DNA from: Pantoea alfalfae
GTDB taxonomy: Bacteria > Pseudomonadota > Gammaproteobacteria > Enterobacterales > Enterobacteriaceae
Assembly: GCF_019880205.1 (NCBI RefSeq)
Contig: NZ_CP082292.1
Span: forward strand, 1,054,001 to 1,118,000
Length of the DNA: 64,000 nt
Direction of reading: 5' to 3'
The position numbers and the translations under genes are program-made. The notes under the pieces were generated by a model. It did not search any database. It worked only from the letters and a program-made list of their open reading frames with translations, and was not told where the DNA came from. Every line of letters starts with the position of its first letter. Position 1 is the stretch's first letter. This document shows, piece by piece, positions 17,060 to 27,210 of the stretch.

Positions 17060-18062
17060 AGCCACTCAAGAAAACTCTGCATTACATTCAACAGGTGAAC
17101 GCCTGCGTCTGGCCCGTGAGCAGATGGGGCTGACGCAGCAGAACGTCGCTGAGCGCCTGTGCCTGAAACTCTCTACCGTGCGTGACATTGAGGAAGACAA
17201 ATCGCCTGCCGATTTAGCCTCTACGTTCCTGCGCGGCTACATTCGTTCTTACGCGCGTCTGGTGCACATTCCTGAAGAGGAACTGCTGCCAATGATGGCG
17301 AAACAGACACCGGTTCGGGCTGCAAAAATCGAACCGATGCAAAGTTTCTCACTGGGTAAGCGCCGCAAAAAACGCGACGGCTGGCTGATGATTTTCACCT
17401 GGCTGGTCGTGTTTGTGGTGGTGGGTCTGACCGGCGCCTGGTGGTGGCAGAATCATAAAGCGTCGCAGGATGATCTGGTGCCGATGACCGATCAGAACAG
17501 CAGCAGTGATAACGGTCAGTCGATTCCGCTGGGTGAATCCAGCGGTGACAGCGTGGCACCTGCCGCGCCTGACGAAAGCAATACCACGACCCGCGATAAC
17601 AGTGCGGCCAGCACGCCAGCGAGTACGGCTCCGGCCGCCAGCGCCAGCAATGGCGCGACTGCTGCACAGCAGGACACCAGCAGCAATGCGGTGGTGTCGC
17701 CGAGTCAGGCTCCTGTGGAAAACACGGCGGCTGCGCCTGCAGCCACCCAGTCCGGTACCAGCACATCACCTCAGATGCCAGTCGGCGCAGCCGCGGTCAG
17801 TGAACCGGCTGCTGACCCTAACGCAGTGGTCATGACTTTTAACGCCGACTGCTGGCTGGAAGTGAGTGATGCCACCGGCAAAAAACTGTTCAGCGGTATT
17901 CAGCGCAGTGGTGGTAAACTCAGCCTGGCAGGAACGCCTCCGTATCGTCTGAAAATTGGCGCGCCGTCCGCGGTTCAGGTGCAATATCAGAATCAGCCCG
18001 TTGATTTAAGCCGTTTTATCCGTAATAACCAGGTTGCTCGCCTGACGTTGGGTGCGCAATAA
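17049..18062 (+). CDS. rodZ: RodZ cell-shape protein
   Basis: A 337-residue bitopic inner-membrane protein linking MreB to the elongasome. The cytoplasmic N-terminus holds a Cro/C1-type helix-turn-helix (about residues 16-75, [19 protein letters not shown]), which binds MreB rather than DNA in the family. A basic juxtamembrane stretch (KRRKKRDG) precedes one transmembrane helix (about 111-132). A Ser/Thr/Ala/Pro-rich periplasmic linker (about 140-255) follows, then a compact C-terminal DUF4115 domain. The start overlaps the pilW end. Confidence 0.95.
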   Translation: MNTEATQENSALHSTGERLRLAREQMGLTQQNVAERLCLKLSTVRDIEEDKSPADLASTFLRGYIRSYARLVHIPEEELLPMMAKQTPVRAAKIEPMQSFSLGKRRKKRDGWLMIFTWLVVFVVVGLTGAWWWQNHKASQDDLVPMTDQNSSSDNGQSIPLGESSGDSVAPAAPDESNTTTRDNSAASTPASTAPAASASNGATAAQQDTSSNAVVSPSQAPVENTAAAPAATQSGTSTSPQMPVGAAAVSEPAADPNAVVMTFNADCWLEVSDATGKKLFSGIQRSGGKLSLAGTPPYRLKIGAPSAVQVQYQNQPVDLSRFIRNNQVARLTLGAQ

Positions 18063-18099
18063 CAGCGTATCGCGTACCGGGCAATTGTGGAGAAGAAAT

Positions 18100-19221
18100 A
18101 TGCATAACGAAGCACCCATTATCCGCCGTAAATCCAAACGCATTTACGTCGGCAAGGTGCCGGTCGGTGACGGCGCGCCAATCGCCGTACAGTCGATGAC
18201 CAACACCCGCACCACTGACGTGGAAGCGACGGTAAATCAGATCAAAGCCCTTGAGCGAGTCGGTGTCGACATCGTTCGTATCTCGGTGCCTACCATGGAT
18301 GCCGCAGAAGCGTTCAGGCTGATCAAACAGCAGGTGAACGTCCCGCTGGTTGCAGATATTCATTTTGACTACCGCATCGCCCTGAAAGTCGCCGAATATG
18401 GCGTTGACTGCCTGCGCATCAATCCCGGTAACATCGGGAACAATGAGCGCATCCGTATGGTGGTCGACTGCGCACGCGACAATAATATTCCGATCCGAAT
18501 TGGCGTAAACGCCGGTTCGCTGGAAAAAGATCTGCAGGAGAAGTATGGCGAGCCGACGCCACAGGCGCTGCTGGAATCCGCCATGCGCCACGTCGATCAT
18601 CTCGACCGTCTTAACTTCGATCAATTCAAAGTCAGCGTAAAAGCGTCAGATGTCTTCCTCGCCGTTGAATCTTATCGTCTGCTGGCGAAACAGATCGAAC
18701 AGCCTCTGCATCTCGGCATTACCGAAGCGGGTGGCGCACGTGCGGGCGCGGTGAAATCGGCGATTGGCCTGGGACTGCTGCTGTCAGAAGGGATCGGCGA
18801 TACGCTACGCATCTCGCTGGCGGCCGATCCAGTTGAAGAAGTCAAAGTCGGTTTCGATATCCTGAAGTCACTGCGCATTCGTTCTCGCGGTATCAACTTC
18901 ATCGCCTGTCCGACCTGCTCACGTCAGGAGTTTGACGTCATCGGTACGGTCAACGCGCTTGAGCAGCGTCTGGAAGATCTCATCACGCCGATGGACGTCT
19001 CCATTATCGGCTGCGTAGTCAACGGACCGGGCGAAGCGACCCTCTCTACGCTGGGCGTGACCGGCGGCAGCAAGAAGAGCGGTTTCTACGAAGATGGTGT
19101 GCGTCAGCGCGATCGTCTCGACAACAATGACATGATCGATCAGCTGGAAGCGCGCATTCGTGCCAAAGCGTCGATGCTGGATGCCAGCCGCCGTATTGAT
19201 GTTCAGCATCTGGAAAAATAA
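18100..19221 (+). CDS. ispG: IspG 4-hydroxy-3-methylbut-2-enyl diphosphate synthase
   Basis: A 373-residue [4Fe-4S] enzyme of the MEP isoprenoid pathway, converting MEcPP to HMBPP. Start ATG 18100 ([19 protein letters not shown]) is preceded by GGAGAAG; a longer in-frame start at 18052 overlaps rodZ and is unlikely. Cluster cysteines lie in [11 protein letters not shown] and CVVNGPGEA, with a conserved Glu downstream. E. coli IspG is 372 residues. This is another essential Fe-S client in a genome whose local isc operon lacks its scaffold. Confidence 0.97.
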   Translation: MHNEAPIIRRKSKRIYVGKVPVGDGAPIAVQSMTNTRTTDVEATVNQIKALERVGVDIVRISVPTMDAAEAFRLIKQQVNVPLVADIHFDYRIALKVAEYGVDCLRINPGNIGNNERIRMVVDCARDNNIPIRIGVNAGSLEKDLQEKYGEPTPQALLESAMRHVDHLDRLNFDQFKVSVKASDVFLAVESYRLLAKQIEQPLHLGITEAGGARAGAVKSAIGLGLLLSEGIGDTLRISLAADPVEEVKVGFDILKSLRIRSRGINFIACPTCSRQEFDVIGTVNALEQRLEDLITPMDVSIIGCVVNGPGEATLSTLGVTGGSKKSGFYEDGVRQRDRLDNNDMIDQLEARIRAKASMLDASRRIDVQHLEK

Positions 19222-19257
19222 TGGCGTGCGCGGCCTGCGTACGTGACTTTTTTGACT

Positions 19258-19306
19258 GAACCTGTGCGGTTTCATCCTCATAAGGTATGATGCCGGACAG
19301 GTTTTT
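19258..19306 (+). terminator. Possible ispG terminator / hisS leader hairpin
   Basis: AACCTGT near 19258 can pair with ACAGGTT near 19298, with a long internal stretch that can itself fold, followed by a run of seven T. It ends about 20 bp before the hisS GTG. Termination after ispG is likely but the stem is short. Confidence 0.4.
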
Positions 19307-19326
19307 TTGCATTAAGAGATTTTAAC

Positions 19327-20601
19327 GTGGCGAAGAATATACAGGCAATTCGCGGGATGAACGACTACCTGCCTGCGGATACTGCCCTCTGGCAACGGAT
19401 TGAAGGCGTTCTCAAGCAGACGCTGGCGAGCTACGGTTACAGCGAAATTCGCTTACCGCTGGTGGAGCAAACCCCACTGTTTAAACGCGCCATCGGTGAA
19501 GTCACCGATGTGGTTGAAAAAGAGATGTATACCTTTGATGACCGCAACGGTGAAAGCCTGACGCTGCGTCCGGAAGGCACGGCAGGCTGCGTGCGCGCCG
19601 GTATCGAACACGGTTTACTCTACAACCAGGAACAGCGCCTGTGGTACATGGGACCCATGTTCCGCTATGAGCGTCCGCAGAAAGGCCGCTATCGTCAGTT
19701 CTATCAGATTGGCGTGGAAGTGTTTGGTCTGCAGGGACCGGACATTGATGCTGAACTGATCATGCTGAATGCCCGCTGGTGGAAAGCCCTGGGTATCTCT
19801 GAGCACGTTCGCCTGGAACTCAACTCTATCGGTTCACTGGAAGCACGCGCGCATTATCGTGACGCACTGGTTGCCTTCCTTGAGCAGCACAAAGCGGTGC
19901 TGGACGAGGATTGCAAACGCCGCATGTACAGTAACCCGATGCGCGTTCTCGACAGTAAAAATCCCGAGGTTCAGCAACTGCTGAATGATGCGCCACAGCT
20001 TGGCGACTATCTGGATGACGAGTCTCGCGAGCACTTCAGCGGCCTGTGTGCGCTGCTGGATGACGCTGGCATCAGCTACACAGTCAATCAGCGTCTGGTA
20101 CGCGGCCTGGATTATTACAACCGCACCGTGATTGAGTGGGTCACCGATAGCCTGGGTTCACAGGGCACGGTGTGTGGCGGCGGTCGCTACGATGGCCTGG
20201 TTGAGCAGCTTGGTGGTCGTGCAACACCTGCCGTGGGTTTCGCCATGGGCATGGAGCGTCTGGTGTTGCTGGTTCAGGCGGTTAATCCTGAATTTGAACC
20301 GACGAGCAATGTGGATGTCTATGTTATCGCTTCAGGTCAGGGCGTGCAGTCTGCTGCGATGCAACTGGCTGAGAAATTGCGTGATGAAGCGCCGGAACTG
20401 AGGCTGATGACTAACTTTGGCGGCGGCAACTTTAAGAAGCAATTTGCCCGTGCTGACAAGTGGGGCGCACGCGTTGCCCTGGTGTTAGGCGAAGATGAAG
20501 TCAAAGCCGGTCAGGTCGTGATTAAAGATCTGCGCCGTGGCGAGCAGCAAACGCTGGATCAGGCAGAGGCTGCTGCTGTATTACGCACGCTGTTACAGTA
20601 A
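19327..20601 (+). CDS. hisS: HisS histidyl-tRNA synthetase
   Basis: A 424-residue class II aminoacyl-tRNA synthetase with GTG start ([16 protein letters not shown]). Motif 2 is around [17 protein letters not shown] (about 115-130), the HisA signature is [15 protein letters not shown] (about 258-272), and motif 3 is the Gly-rich [12 protein letters not shown]. The C-terminal anticodon-binding domain starts near residue 325. Length equals the E. coli enzyme. yfgM and bamB follow closely, as in E. coli. Confidence 0.98.
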   Translation: MAKNIQAIRGMNDYLPADTALWQRIEGVLKQTLASYGYSEIRLPLVEQTPLFKRAIGEVTDVVEKEMYTFDDRNGESLTLRPEGTAGCVRAGIEHGLLYNQEQRLWYMGPMFRYERPQKGRYRQFYQIGVEVFGLQGPDIDAELIMLNARWWKALGISEHVRLELNSIGSLEARAHYRDALVAFLEQHKAVLDEDCKRRMYSNPMRVLDSKNPEVQQLLNDAPQLGDYLDDESREHFSGLCALLDDAGISYTVNQRLVRGLDYYNRTVIEWVTDSLGSQGTVCGGGRYDGLVEQLGGRATPAVGFAMGMERLVLLVQAVNPEFEPTSNVDVYVIASGQGVQSAAMQLAEKLRDEAPELRLMTNFGGGNFKKQFARADKWGARVALVLGEDEVKAGQVVIKDLRRGEQQTLDQAEAAAVLRTLLQ

Positions 20602-20640
20602 GCGTGACACAGCACCAACCATAGAAAGGAGAGGGATTGC

Positions 20641-21258
20641 GTGGAAGTGTATAGCAATGAGAACGAGCAGACCGACGCGCTGCGCAACTTTTTTGCCAGT
20701 AATGGCAAAGCGTTAGCCATTGGCGTAGTCATCGGCATTGCTGCGCTGGGTGGCTGGCGTTACTGGAGCAGTCATCAGGATGATACGGCGAAATCCGTGT
20801 CCGCGCAGTATCAGCAGCTCACCAGCGCCATGCAGGCGGATAAACCGGAAACGCTGGAAGCGGTTAACCGCTTTGCCAGTGAAAACAGCAATACCTACGG
20901 TGCGCTGGCTGCGATGGATCTGGCGAAGCAGTATGTTGACGCCGGTCAGCTTGATAAGGCCGCAACGCTGCTGCAAAACGGACTGAAAGATACGAAAGAT
21001 GCCAATCTGCAGGCGGTGATTAACCTGCGCCTGGCACGCATTCAACTGCAACAGAATCAAGCGGATGCGGCGCTTAAAACCCTTGACGGTGTGAAGGGTG
21101 ATGGCTGGACAGCCATTGTGGCCGATATTCGCGGCGAAGCGCTGCTGACCAAAGGTGACAGGCAGGGCGCGCGCGATGCCTGGAGTAAAGGAGTCGAATC
21201 TGACGCCTCTCCGGCATTGAAGCAAATGATGCAGATGAAGATGAATAACTTAAGCTAA
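20641..21258 (+). CDS. yfgM: YfgM SecYEG-associated ancillary subunit
   Basis: A 205-residue bitopic inner-membrane protein with GTG start behind AAAGGAGAGG. A transmembrane helix spans about residues 22-42 (GKALAIGVVIGIAALGGWRYW). A periplasmic TPR-like domain follows, ending MMQMKMNNLS as in E. coli YfgM. In E. coli it associates with SecYEG and the chaperone PpiD. bamB starts 19 bp downstream, so a hisS-yfgM-bamB unit is likely. Confidence 0.95.
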   Translation: MEVYSNENEQTDALRNFFASNGKALAIGVVIGIAALGGWRYWSSHQDDTAKSVSAQYQQLTSAMQADKPETLEAVNRFASENSNTYGALAAMDLAKQYVDAGQLDKAATLLQNGLKDTKDANLQAVINLRLARIQLQQNQADAALKTLDGVKGDGWTAIVADIRGEALLTKGDRQGARDAWSKGVESDASPALKQMMQMKMNNLS

Positions 21259-21277
21259 GCCAGTCAAGAGAGAGCGC

Positions 21278-22459
21278 ATGGAATTACGTAAATACCTGCT
21301 GCCGGGACTGATTTCAGTCACTTTGCTCAGCGGTTGTTCGCTGTTTAGCGGCGAAGAAGATGTAGTAAAAATGGCCCCGTTGCCGAAGGTGGAAAATCAG
21401 TTCACGCCACAGAAAGTGTGGAACACCTCGGTAGGCGATGGCGTCGGTGACTTCTACTCAAATCTGCATCCTGCCTGGCAGGACAACACCGTTTTTGCAG
21501 CCGATCGTTTTGGTATTGTCAAAGCGCTGGATGCCGCAGACGGTAAAGAAAAATGGAAAGTCGATCTCTCTGAGAAAACCGGTTTCTTCTCGAAAAACCG
21601 CTCAGCGCTGTTATCCGGCGGCCTGACCGCTGATGGCGATCGGGTTTATGTTGGCAGCGAGCGCGGCAAAGTTTATGCCCTGAACAGCAGCGATGGCAGC
21701 CTGGCCTGGCAGACCAGCGTCGCAGGTGAAGCGTTGTCTCGTCCTGTAGTCAGCGATGGTCTGGTACTGGTACATACCAGTAACGGCATGCTGCAGGGAC
21801 TGGATCAGAGCAGCGGTGCGGTGAAGTGGAGCGTCAACCTGGATATGCCAGCGTTGTCTCTTCGCGGCGAATCTGCACCTGCTGTCGCATTTGGCGGCGC
21901 CATTGTCGGTGGCGACAACGGTCGCGTCAGTGCCGTGGTGATGAACCAGGGACAGCTGATCTGGCAGCAGCGTATTTCTCAGGTCAGCGGTGCCACTGAG
22001 ATCGACCGTCTTAACGACGTCGATACCACGCCGGTTATCGTCAATGGCGTAGTGTATGCACTCGCTTACAACGGTAACCTGTCGGCGCTGGATCTGCGCT
22101 CTGGCCAGATTTTGTGGAAACGCGAAATTGGCGGTGTGAAAGATCTGATTGTCGATGCCGGTCGCATCTATCTGGTCGATCAGGATGACCGCGTGATTGC
22201 GCTGAACGCTGACGGCGGTGTTGCCATCTGGCGTCAAAGCGACCTGCTGCATCGCAACCTGACTTCTCCGGTGCTCTACAACGGCTACCTTGTGGTTGGC
22301 GACAGTGAAGGTTATCTGCACTGGCTAAACACCACTGATGGTCGTTTTGTTGCTCAGCAGAAACTGGATAGCTCAGGCTTCCAGACTGAGCCGGTGGTTG
22401 CCAGCGATAAGCTTCTGATCCAGTCGAAAGACGGCGAGGTTTATGCGATTACCCGTTAA
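21278..22459 (+). CDS. bamB: BamB outer-membrane assembly lipoprotein
   Basis: A 393-residue lipoprotein of the BAM complex. The leader MELRKYLLPGLISVTLLSGC carries the lipobox LSGC. The mature protein is an eight-bladed beta-propeller with PQQ-like repeats (recurrent G...YVG/AL...GxxLW units). It binds BamA POTRA domains to aid outer-membrane protein insertion. Length matches E. coli (392). A hairpin formed by the stop-codon region (ACCCGTTAACGGGT) closes the gene. Confidence 0.97.
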   Translation: MELRKYLLPGLISVTLLSGCSLFSGEEDVVKMAPLPKVENQFTPQKVWNTSVGDGVGDFYSNLHPAWQDNTVFAADRFGIVKALDAADGKEKWKVDLSEKTGFFSKNRSALLSGGLTADGDRVYVGSERGKVYALNSSDGSLAWQTSVAGEALSRPVVSDGLVLVHTSNGMLQGLDQSSGAVKWSVNLDMPALSLRGESAPAVAFGGAIVGGDNGRVSAVVMNQGQLIWQQRISQVSGATEIDRLNDVDTTPVIVNGVVYALAYNGNLSALDLRSGQILWKREIGGVKDLIVDAGRIYLVDQDDRVIALNADGGVAIWRQSDLLHRNLTSPVLYNGYLVVGDSEGYLHWLNTTDGRFVAQQKLDSSGFQTEPVVASDKLLIQSKDGEVYAITR

Positions 22460-22495
22460 CGGGTAAACGTCTGGCAGGTGAAATCCTCCGTTCTG

Positions 22496-22530
22496 ACGGC
22501 TCCTGATTTAATCAGGGGCCGTTTCGTTTT
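22496..22530 (+). terminator. bamB terminator
   Basis: ACGGCTCCTGAT (22496-22507) pairs with ATCAGGGGCCGT (22511-22522) over a three-base loop with one G-T wobble, followed by TTCGTTTTT. It separates bamB from der. Confidence 0.85.
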
Positions 22531-22633
22531 TAGTCAGGCATGGTATTCTTTGCGCCTTAAGCCTGAACTTAACGGCCAGAGCCGTTATAATCACGCCATT
22601 CGGGCGATTAATTATTCATTGAGGCATTTTGTT

Positions 22634-24124
22634 ATGGTACCTGTGGTCGCGCTGGTTGGGCGTCCCAATGTGGGAAAATCTACGCTATTCAACCGCTTAA
22701 CCCGCACACGTGATGCGCTGGTAGCGGATTTTCCTGGACTGACTCGCGATCGCAAATATGGTCGCGCCGAAGTGGAAGGGCGCGAATTTATTGTTATTGA
22801 TACCGGTGGTATCGACGGCACCGAAGAGGGTGTTGAAACGCGGATGGCCGAGCAGTCACTGCTGGCGATTGAAGAAGCCGATGTTGTGCTGTTTATGGTT
22901 GATGCGCGTGCGGGCATGATGGCCGCCGATCAGCAAATTGCTAAGCATCTCCGCTCCCGTCAGAAAGCGACCTTCCTGGTGGCGAACAAAACTGACGGGC
23001 TCGATCCGGATCAGGCGGTTGTCGACTTCTATTCACTGGGCCTGGGCGAGATTCATGCCATTGCAGCCTCGCATGGTCGTGGTGTGAGCAGCCTGATAGA
23101 AGAGGCACTCCTGCCGTGGATGGACAAAGTTGAGGCGGTTGAGCTCACTGAAGAAGAAGAGAACCAGGCTTACTGGGCTGCGCTTGAAGCTGACGAGATT
23201 GCTGAGCAGGAAGCGGCGGAGGAAGAAGAAAACTTCGACCCGACTGGTTTGCCAATCAAACTGGCGATTGTTGGCCGTCCTAACGTAGGTAAGTCAACGC
23301 TTACTAACCGCATCCTCGGCGAAGATCGCGTGGTCGTCTACGACATGCCGGGCACCACCCGCGACAGTATCTATATTCCGATGGAGCGTGATGGACGTGA
23401 ATACGTTCTGATCGACACCGCAGGCGTGCGTAAGCGTGCCAAAATCTCTGACACCGTTGAGAAATTCTCAGTAATCAAGACGCTGCAGGCGATTGAAGAT
23501 GCCAACGTCGTGATGCTGGTGATTGATGCTCATGCCGGTATTTCCGATCAGGATCTCTCGCTGCTGGGCTTCATTCTTAACAGTGGTCGCTCGCTGGTGA
23601 TTGTGGTCAACAAATGGGATGGCTTGTCGCAGGAAGTGCGTGATGAAGTGAAAGAGACGCTGGATTTCCGTCTGGGCTTTATCGATTTCGCCCGCATCCA
23701 CTTTATCTCTGCGCTGCACGGGAGCGGCGTAGGTAATCTGTTTGAGTCGATCACGGAAGCCTATGACTGTTCGACGCGCCGCGTAAACACCTCGCTGCTG
23801 ACCCGCATCATGAACATGGCGGCAGACGATCACCAGCCGCCGCTGGTACGCGGTCGTCGCGTTAAGCTTAAATACGCGCATGCTGGTGGCTATAACCCGC
23901 CTATCGTGGTGATCCACGGTAACCAGGTTAAGGATCTGCCTGATTCTTATAAACGCTACCTGATGAACTATTTCCGTAAATCACTTAACGTGATGGGAAC
24001 GCCAATTCGCATTCAGTTCAAAGAGGGTGATAACCCTTATGAAGGCAAACGTAACCTGCTGACGCCAACGCAGCAGCGTAAGCGTAAGCGTCTGATGGCG
24101 CATATGAAAAAGAATAAGCGTTAA
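22634..24124 (+). CDS. der: Der (EngA) double-GTPase ribosome assembly factor
   Basis: Start ATG 22634 ([19 protein letters not shown]) opens directly into the first G domain; an in-frame start at 22478 would add about 50 residues with no family counterpart. The 496-residue product has two Walker A motifs (GRPNVGKST, near residues 9 and 214) and two NKxD motifs (NKTDG, NKWDG). An acidic linker lies between the domains, a KH-like C-terminal domain follows, and a basic tail [15 protein letters not shown] ends the protein. It is essential for 50S subunit maturation. Confidence 0.97.
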   Translation: MVPVVALVGRPNVGKSTLFNRLTRTRDALVADFPGLTRDRKYGRAEVEGREFIVIDTGGIDGTEEGVETRMAEQSLLAIEEADVVLFMVDARAGMMAADQQIAKHLRSRQKATFLVANKTDGLDPDQAVVDFYSLGLGEIHAIAASHGRGVSSLIEEALLPWMDKVEAVELTEEEENQAYWAALEADEIAEQEAAEEEENFDPTGLPIKLAIVGRPNVGKSTLTNRILGEDRVVVYDMPGTTRDSIYIPMERDGREYVLIDTAGVRKRAKISDTVEKFSVIKTLQAIEDANVVMLVIDAHAGISDQDLSLLGFILNSGRSLVIVVNKWDGLSQEVRDEVKETLDFRLGFIDFARIHFISALHGSGVGNLFESITEAYDCSTRRVNTSLLTRIMNMAADDHQPPLVRGRRVKLKYAHAGGYNPPIVVIHGNQVKDLPDSYKRYLMNYFRKSLNVMGTPIRIQFKEGDNPYEGKRNLLTPTQQRKRKRLMAHMKKNKR

Positions 24125-24130
24125 CAAAAT

Positions 24131-24160
24131 GAGGGCCATCTGGCCCTCTTTTTTTTTTGC
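24131..24160 (+). terminator. der terminator
   Basis: GAGGGCCATCTGGCCCTC is a near-palindromic stem directly after the der stop, followed by a long T-run. It is a strong rho-independent terminator. Confidence 0.9.
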
Positions 24161-24187
24161 GCTGAATAACGCAGGGTGGAGAACATA

Positions 24188-24409
24188 ATGCGTGTGCTTT
24201 GTGAAAAATGTCAGCAACCGCTGTCGCTCAGCGACGGTGAATTTATCTGCACAGCCTGCGGAGCGCATTACCCGGCGCATCCCTGCTGTCCTGAGTGTCA
24301 CCAGCCACTTGAAGTGCTGAAAGCCTGCGGCGCAGTGGACTATTTTTGCCGTAACGGACATGGTCTGATCTCCCGCAAGCGCGTACTTTTCCAGCCACCC
24401 GGTCACTGA
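24188..24409 (+). CDS. yfgJ: YfgJ zinc-ribbon protein
   Basis: A 73-residue protein starting at ATG 24188 behind GGGTGGAG. It has CxxC knuckles (CEKC, CTAC, CPEC) and the conserved ending LEVLKACGAVDYFCRNGHGLISRKRV shared with E. coli YfgJ. The pattern is that of a double zinc ribbon; the function is unknown. It lies next to der, as in E. coli. Confidence 0.9.
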   Translation: MRVLCEKCQQPLSLSDGEFICTACGAHYPAHPCCPECHQPLEVLKACGAVDYFCRNGHGLISRKRVLFQPPGH

Positions 24410-24722
24410 CCTCGCTTTCAGCTACGCTTAAAATGTCAGATAAGGCAGAGCGATGCCTGGCCCTTTTTGTAGCAAAAATGCTATTACTCCGTAACAAACG
24501 CGTTGTATATGTTCACTCTGTAATGTACCAGGTGGTACAATCCTGCCGCGTCGTGGGAGGGGGCAGCCACATCCGTGCTCTTCCGGCCCACAGATTCTCA
24601 CGGACGCGGGTCTGTTTATATTCGTTTTGAAACAGAGCAATGCTCTGCGCGGACGTGCATAACGCGCCAGAGTCCGGACGGCATCAGTCCGGATGCTCTG
24701 TTTATTCAGGAGAGTAAGTGTT
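24410..24722 (+). promoter_or_regulatory. gcd promoter, palindromic operator and leader
   Basis: This 313-bp gap holds the control region of gcd. A candidate promoter is TTCACT (24512-24517), an 18-bp spacer, and TACAAT (24536-24541). A perfect inverted repeat TGTACC-AGGT-GGTACA (24524-24539) covers the spacer and -10, so a dimeric repressor bound there would block polymerase. The roughly 170-nt leader contains further short stems and the hairpin listed separately. The cognate regulator is not identified. Confidence 0.55.
24669..24699 (+). promoter_or_regulatory. Leader hairpin before the gcd ribosome site
   Basis: AGAG-CCGGAC (from 24669) pairs with GTCCGG-CTCT (to 24699), with small bulges. 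The Shine-Dalgarno CAGGAGAG follows 8 nt later. No uridine tract is present, so it may influence translation or mRNA stability instead of terminating. Confidence 0.4.
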
Positions 24723-27164
24723 ATGGCTGAAACATCCTCCCGCTCCGGAAAGGGGCTGGGAATCGCATCCGTGCTGCTCGGACTGGTGCTGCTTGCTACC
24801 GGTCTGTTTTTTGCCATTGGCGGCGGTAAACTGGTAGCCCTTGGCGGCAGCAGGTACTTTTTAATTGCGGGTATCGTCACTGTACTCTCCGCAATTCAAT
24901 TCTTCCGTCGCAAATCATCGGCAGTGGTTCTGTTCCTGCTGGTCTTTGTCGGCACCCTGATCTGGTCGCTGTTCGATGCGGGTCTGGAGTTCTGGCCGCT
25001 GGTCTCTCGCCTGATGGTGCCTGCCGGTCTGATGCTGCTGGCCTTCCTGATCTGGCCTTCACTGCGTAAGCACGAAGGTAAGCACTCACTGGCAAAACCC
25101 TCTTACGCCTTCTCTGCGCTATTGGCGGCAGGCATGGTGGTCACGCTGGTACAGATGTTCCAGCCCCATCCTACCGTTGCCGGCACCGGCGAAGAGCTGC
25201 CACTGATCCCGGTTGATAAAACCAGACAGCAGAAAGACTGGGATAACTACGGTAATACCCCGCAGGGCAGCCGCTTTGTGGCGCTGGACCAGATTACCCG
25301 CGATAACGTGAAGGATTTGAAAGTTGCCTGGACCTTCCACACTGGTGATACGCCTGTCAGCCCGACCGGAAACGGCGCAGAAGATCAGCAGACGCCATTG
25401 CAGATTGGTAACACCCTTTACCTCTGTACGCCGCACAACAACGTCATCGCCGTTGAAGCCAATACGGGTAAACAGATCTGGAAACGTGAAATCAATGCCA
25501 AAGCAGACGTCTGGCCGCGCTGCCGTGGTCTGGCTTACTTTGACGTAACCAGGCCGCTGCAACAGCCGGATAAGCCGGGTTCTTCACCTGTCCCAGCCGC
25601 TGTGCTGCCAGCTGGTGACAGCTGCCAGCGTCGTATTCTGATGAACACCATCGACGCGCGTCTGATTGCGATCAACGCCGACAACGGTGAGTTCTGTGAA
25701 AACTTCGGCGATCACGGCATCGTTGATCTTAAAGCGGGACTGGGCCAGGCACCGGATCCACAGTATCAGCTGACGTCAGCGCCAACGCTGGCGGGCACCA
25801 CCGTCGTGGTGGGGGGGCGTGTCGCAGATAACGTGCAGACTGATATGCCTGGTGGTGTGCTGCGTGGCTTTGACGTTATCACCGGTAAAATGCGCTGGGC
25901 ATTTGACCCAGGCAATGTTGACCCGAATGCGATTCTGATGCCGGGTAAAGATTACACCCGCAGTACGCCGAACTCCTGGGCGCCGATGTCTTACGACCCG
26001 GCAATGAACACCGTGTTCATCCCGATGGGCAGTTCGTCGGTTGACCTCTGGGGTGCGAACCGTACCGAACTGGATCACAAATACGGTGCTTCGGTGCTGG
26101 CGCTGGATGCGACTACCGGTAAAGAGAAGTGGGTCTATCAGACCGTACATAACGATCTGTGGGACTTCGACCTGCCGATGCAGCCAAGCCTGATCGACTT
26201 CCCTCAGAAAGATGGCAGCACCACGCCAGCGGTGGTGATTGGTGGTAAAACCGGCATGATCTTCGTGCTTGACCGTATGACCGGCAAGCCGCTGACCAAA
26301 GTCGAAGAACTGCCGATGCCGCAGGGCCATATTCCGAACGAGCAGTACACGAAAACACAGCCACACTCGACCGGAATGCCGCAGATTGGCAACCAGACGC
26401 TGAAAGAGTCTGACATGTGGGGTGCAACGCCGTTTGATCAGCTTGCCTGCCGGGTCGCCTTCAAATCGATGCGCTATGACGGACTGTTCACCGTGCCAGA
26501 CACCGACAAGTCGCTGAGCTTCCCGGGTTCGCTTGGGGGTATGAACTGGGGCAGCATGTCGATCGATCCGAACAACCATCTGCTGTTCGTCAATGACATG
26601 CGTCTGGGCCTGTGGGTACAGATGATCCCGGCGGATACCAGCAGCATTGCCCGTGGCAGCAACGGCGGCGAAGCAATTAACACCGGTATGGGTGCCGTTC
26701 CGCTGAAAGGCACGCCTTATGCAGTGAATAAAAACCGCTTTATGTCGCCGCTGGGCATTCCTTGTCAGAAGCCGCCGTTTGGTACGCTGTCGGCGATTGA
26801 CCTGAAAACCCAGAAAATCGTCTGGCAGGTGCCGGTCGGCACCGTGCAGGATACCGGTCCATTTGGCATCAAAATGCGCGTGAAAATGCCAGTTGGTATG
26901 CCAACGCTGGGCGGTACGCTGGCAACACAGGGTGGCCTGGTGTTCATCGCCGGTACCCAGGATTACTATCTGCGTGCCTTTGATTCTTCAACCGGTAAAG
27001 AGGTGTGGAAAGCACGCCTGCCGGTTGGCAGTCAGGGTGGCCCGATGAGCTACGTTTCACCGAAAGATGGTAAGCAGTACATCCTGATTTCAGCTGGTGG
27101 CGCACGTCAGTCACCGGACCGCGGTGATTACGTGATTGCTTACGCGCTGCCAGACAGCAAGTAA
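24723..27164 (+). CDS. gcd: Membrane-bound PQQ-dependent glucose dehydrogenase
   Basis: An 813-residue quinoprotein that oxidises glucose to gluconolactone in the periplasm and passes electrons to ubiquinone; gluconate release underlies mineral phosphate solubilisation in this group. Start ATG 24723 (MAETSSRSGKGLG) follows CAGGAGAG. Five hydrophobic segments occupy about residues 15-150. The PQQ beta-propeller follows, with the motif HNDLWDFD containing the catalytic Asp and the Gly/Trp-rich blades GKEVWKARLPVGSQGGPMSY near the end. E. coli Gcd is 796 residues but is encoded elsewhere in its chromosome, so this position is different. PQQ synthesis genes are not in the window. Confidence 0.96.
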   Translation: MAETSSRSGKGLGIASVLLGLVLLATGLFFAIGGGKLVALGGSRYFLIAGIVTVLSAIQFFRRKSSAVVLFLLVFVGTLIWSLFDAGLEFWPLVSRLMVPAGLMLLAFLIWPSLRKHEGKHSLAKPSYAFSALLAAGMVVTLVQMFQPHPTVAGTGEELPLIPVDKTRQQKDWDNYGNTPQGSRFVALDQITRDNVKDLKVAWTFHTGDTPVSPTGNGAEDQQTPLQIGNTLYLCTPHNNVIAVEANTGKQIWKREINAKADVWPRCRGLAYFDVTRPLQQPDKPGSSPVPAAVLPAGDSCQRRILMNTIDARLIAINADNGEFCENFGDHGIVDLKAGLGQAPDPQYQLTSAPTLAGTTVVVGGRVADNVQTDMPGGVLRGFDVITGKMRWAFDPGNVDPNAILMPGKDYTRSTPNSWAPMSYDPAMNTVFIPMGSSSVDLWGANRTELDHKYGASVLALDATTGKEKWVYQTVHNDLWDFDLPMQPSLIDFPQKDGSTTPAVVIGGKTGMIFVLDRMTGKPLTKVEELPMPQGHIPNEQYTKTQPHSTGMPQIGNQTLKESDMWGATPFDQLACRVAFKSMRYDGLFTVPDTDKSLSFPGSLGGMNWGSMSIDPNNHLLFVNDMRLGLWVQMIPADTSSIARGSNGGEAINTGMGAVPLKGTPYAVNKNRFMSPLGIPCQKPPFGTLSAIDLKTQKIVWQVPVGTVQDTGPFGIKMRVKMPVGMPTLGGTLATQGGLVFIAGTQDYYLRAFDSSTGKEVWKARLPVGSQGGPMSYVSPKDGKQYILISAGGARQSPDRGDYVIAYALPDSK

Positions 27165-27176
27165 TAACGCATAAGG

Positions 27177-27204
27177 AAAAGGGCCGACATTGTCGGCCCT
27201 TTTT
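27177..27204. terminator. Bidirectional terminator between gcd and the emfourin gene
   Basis: AAAAGGGCCGAC (27177-27188) and GTCGGCCCTTTT (27192-27203) form a 12-bp perfect stem with a three-base loop and T/A tracts on both sides. It serves both convergent units. Confidence 0.9.
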
Positions 27205-27210
27205 ATTTGC

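Noticed and set aside
22478..22633. N-terminal extension of Der
   Set aside because: The extension contains the bamB terminator and has no counterpart in the family; ATG 22634 gives the exact N-terminus.
25776..26579. A 267-codon minus-strand frame inside gcd
   Set aside because: Antisense shadow of a conserved quinoprotein; no motif, no ribosome site.
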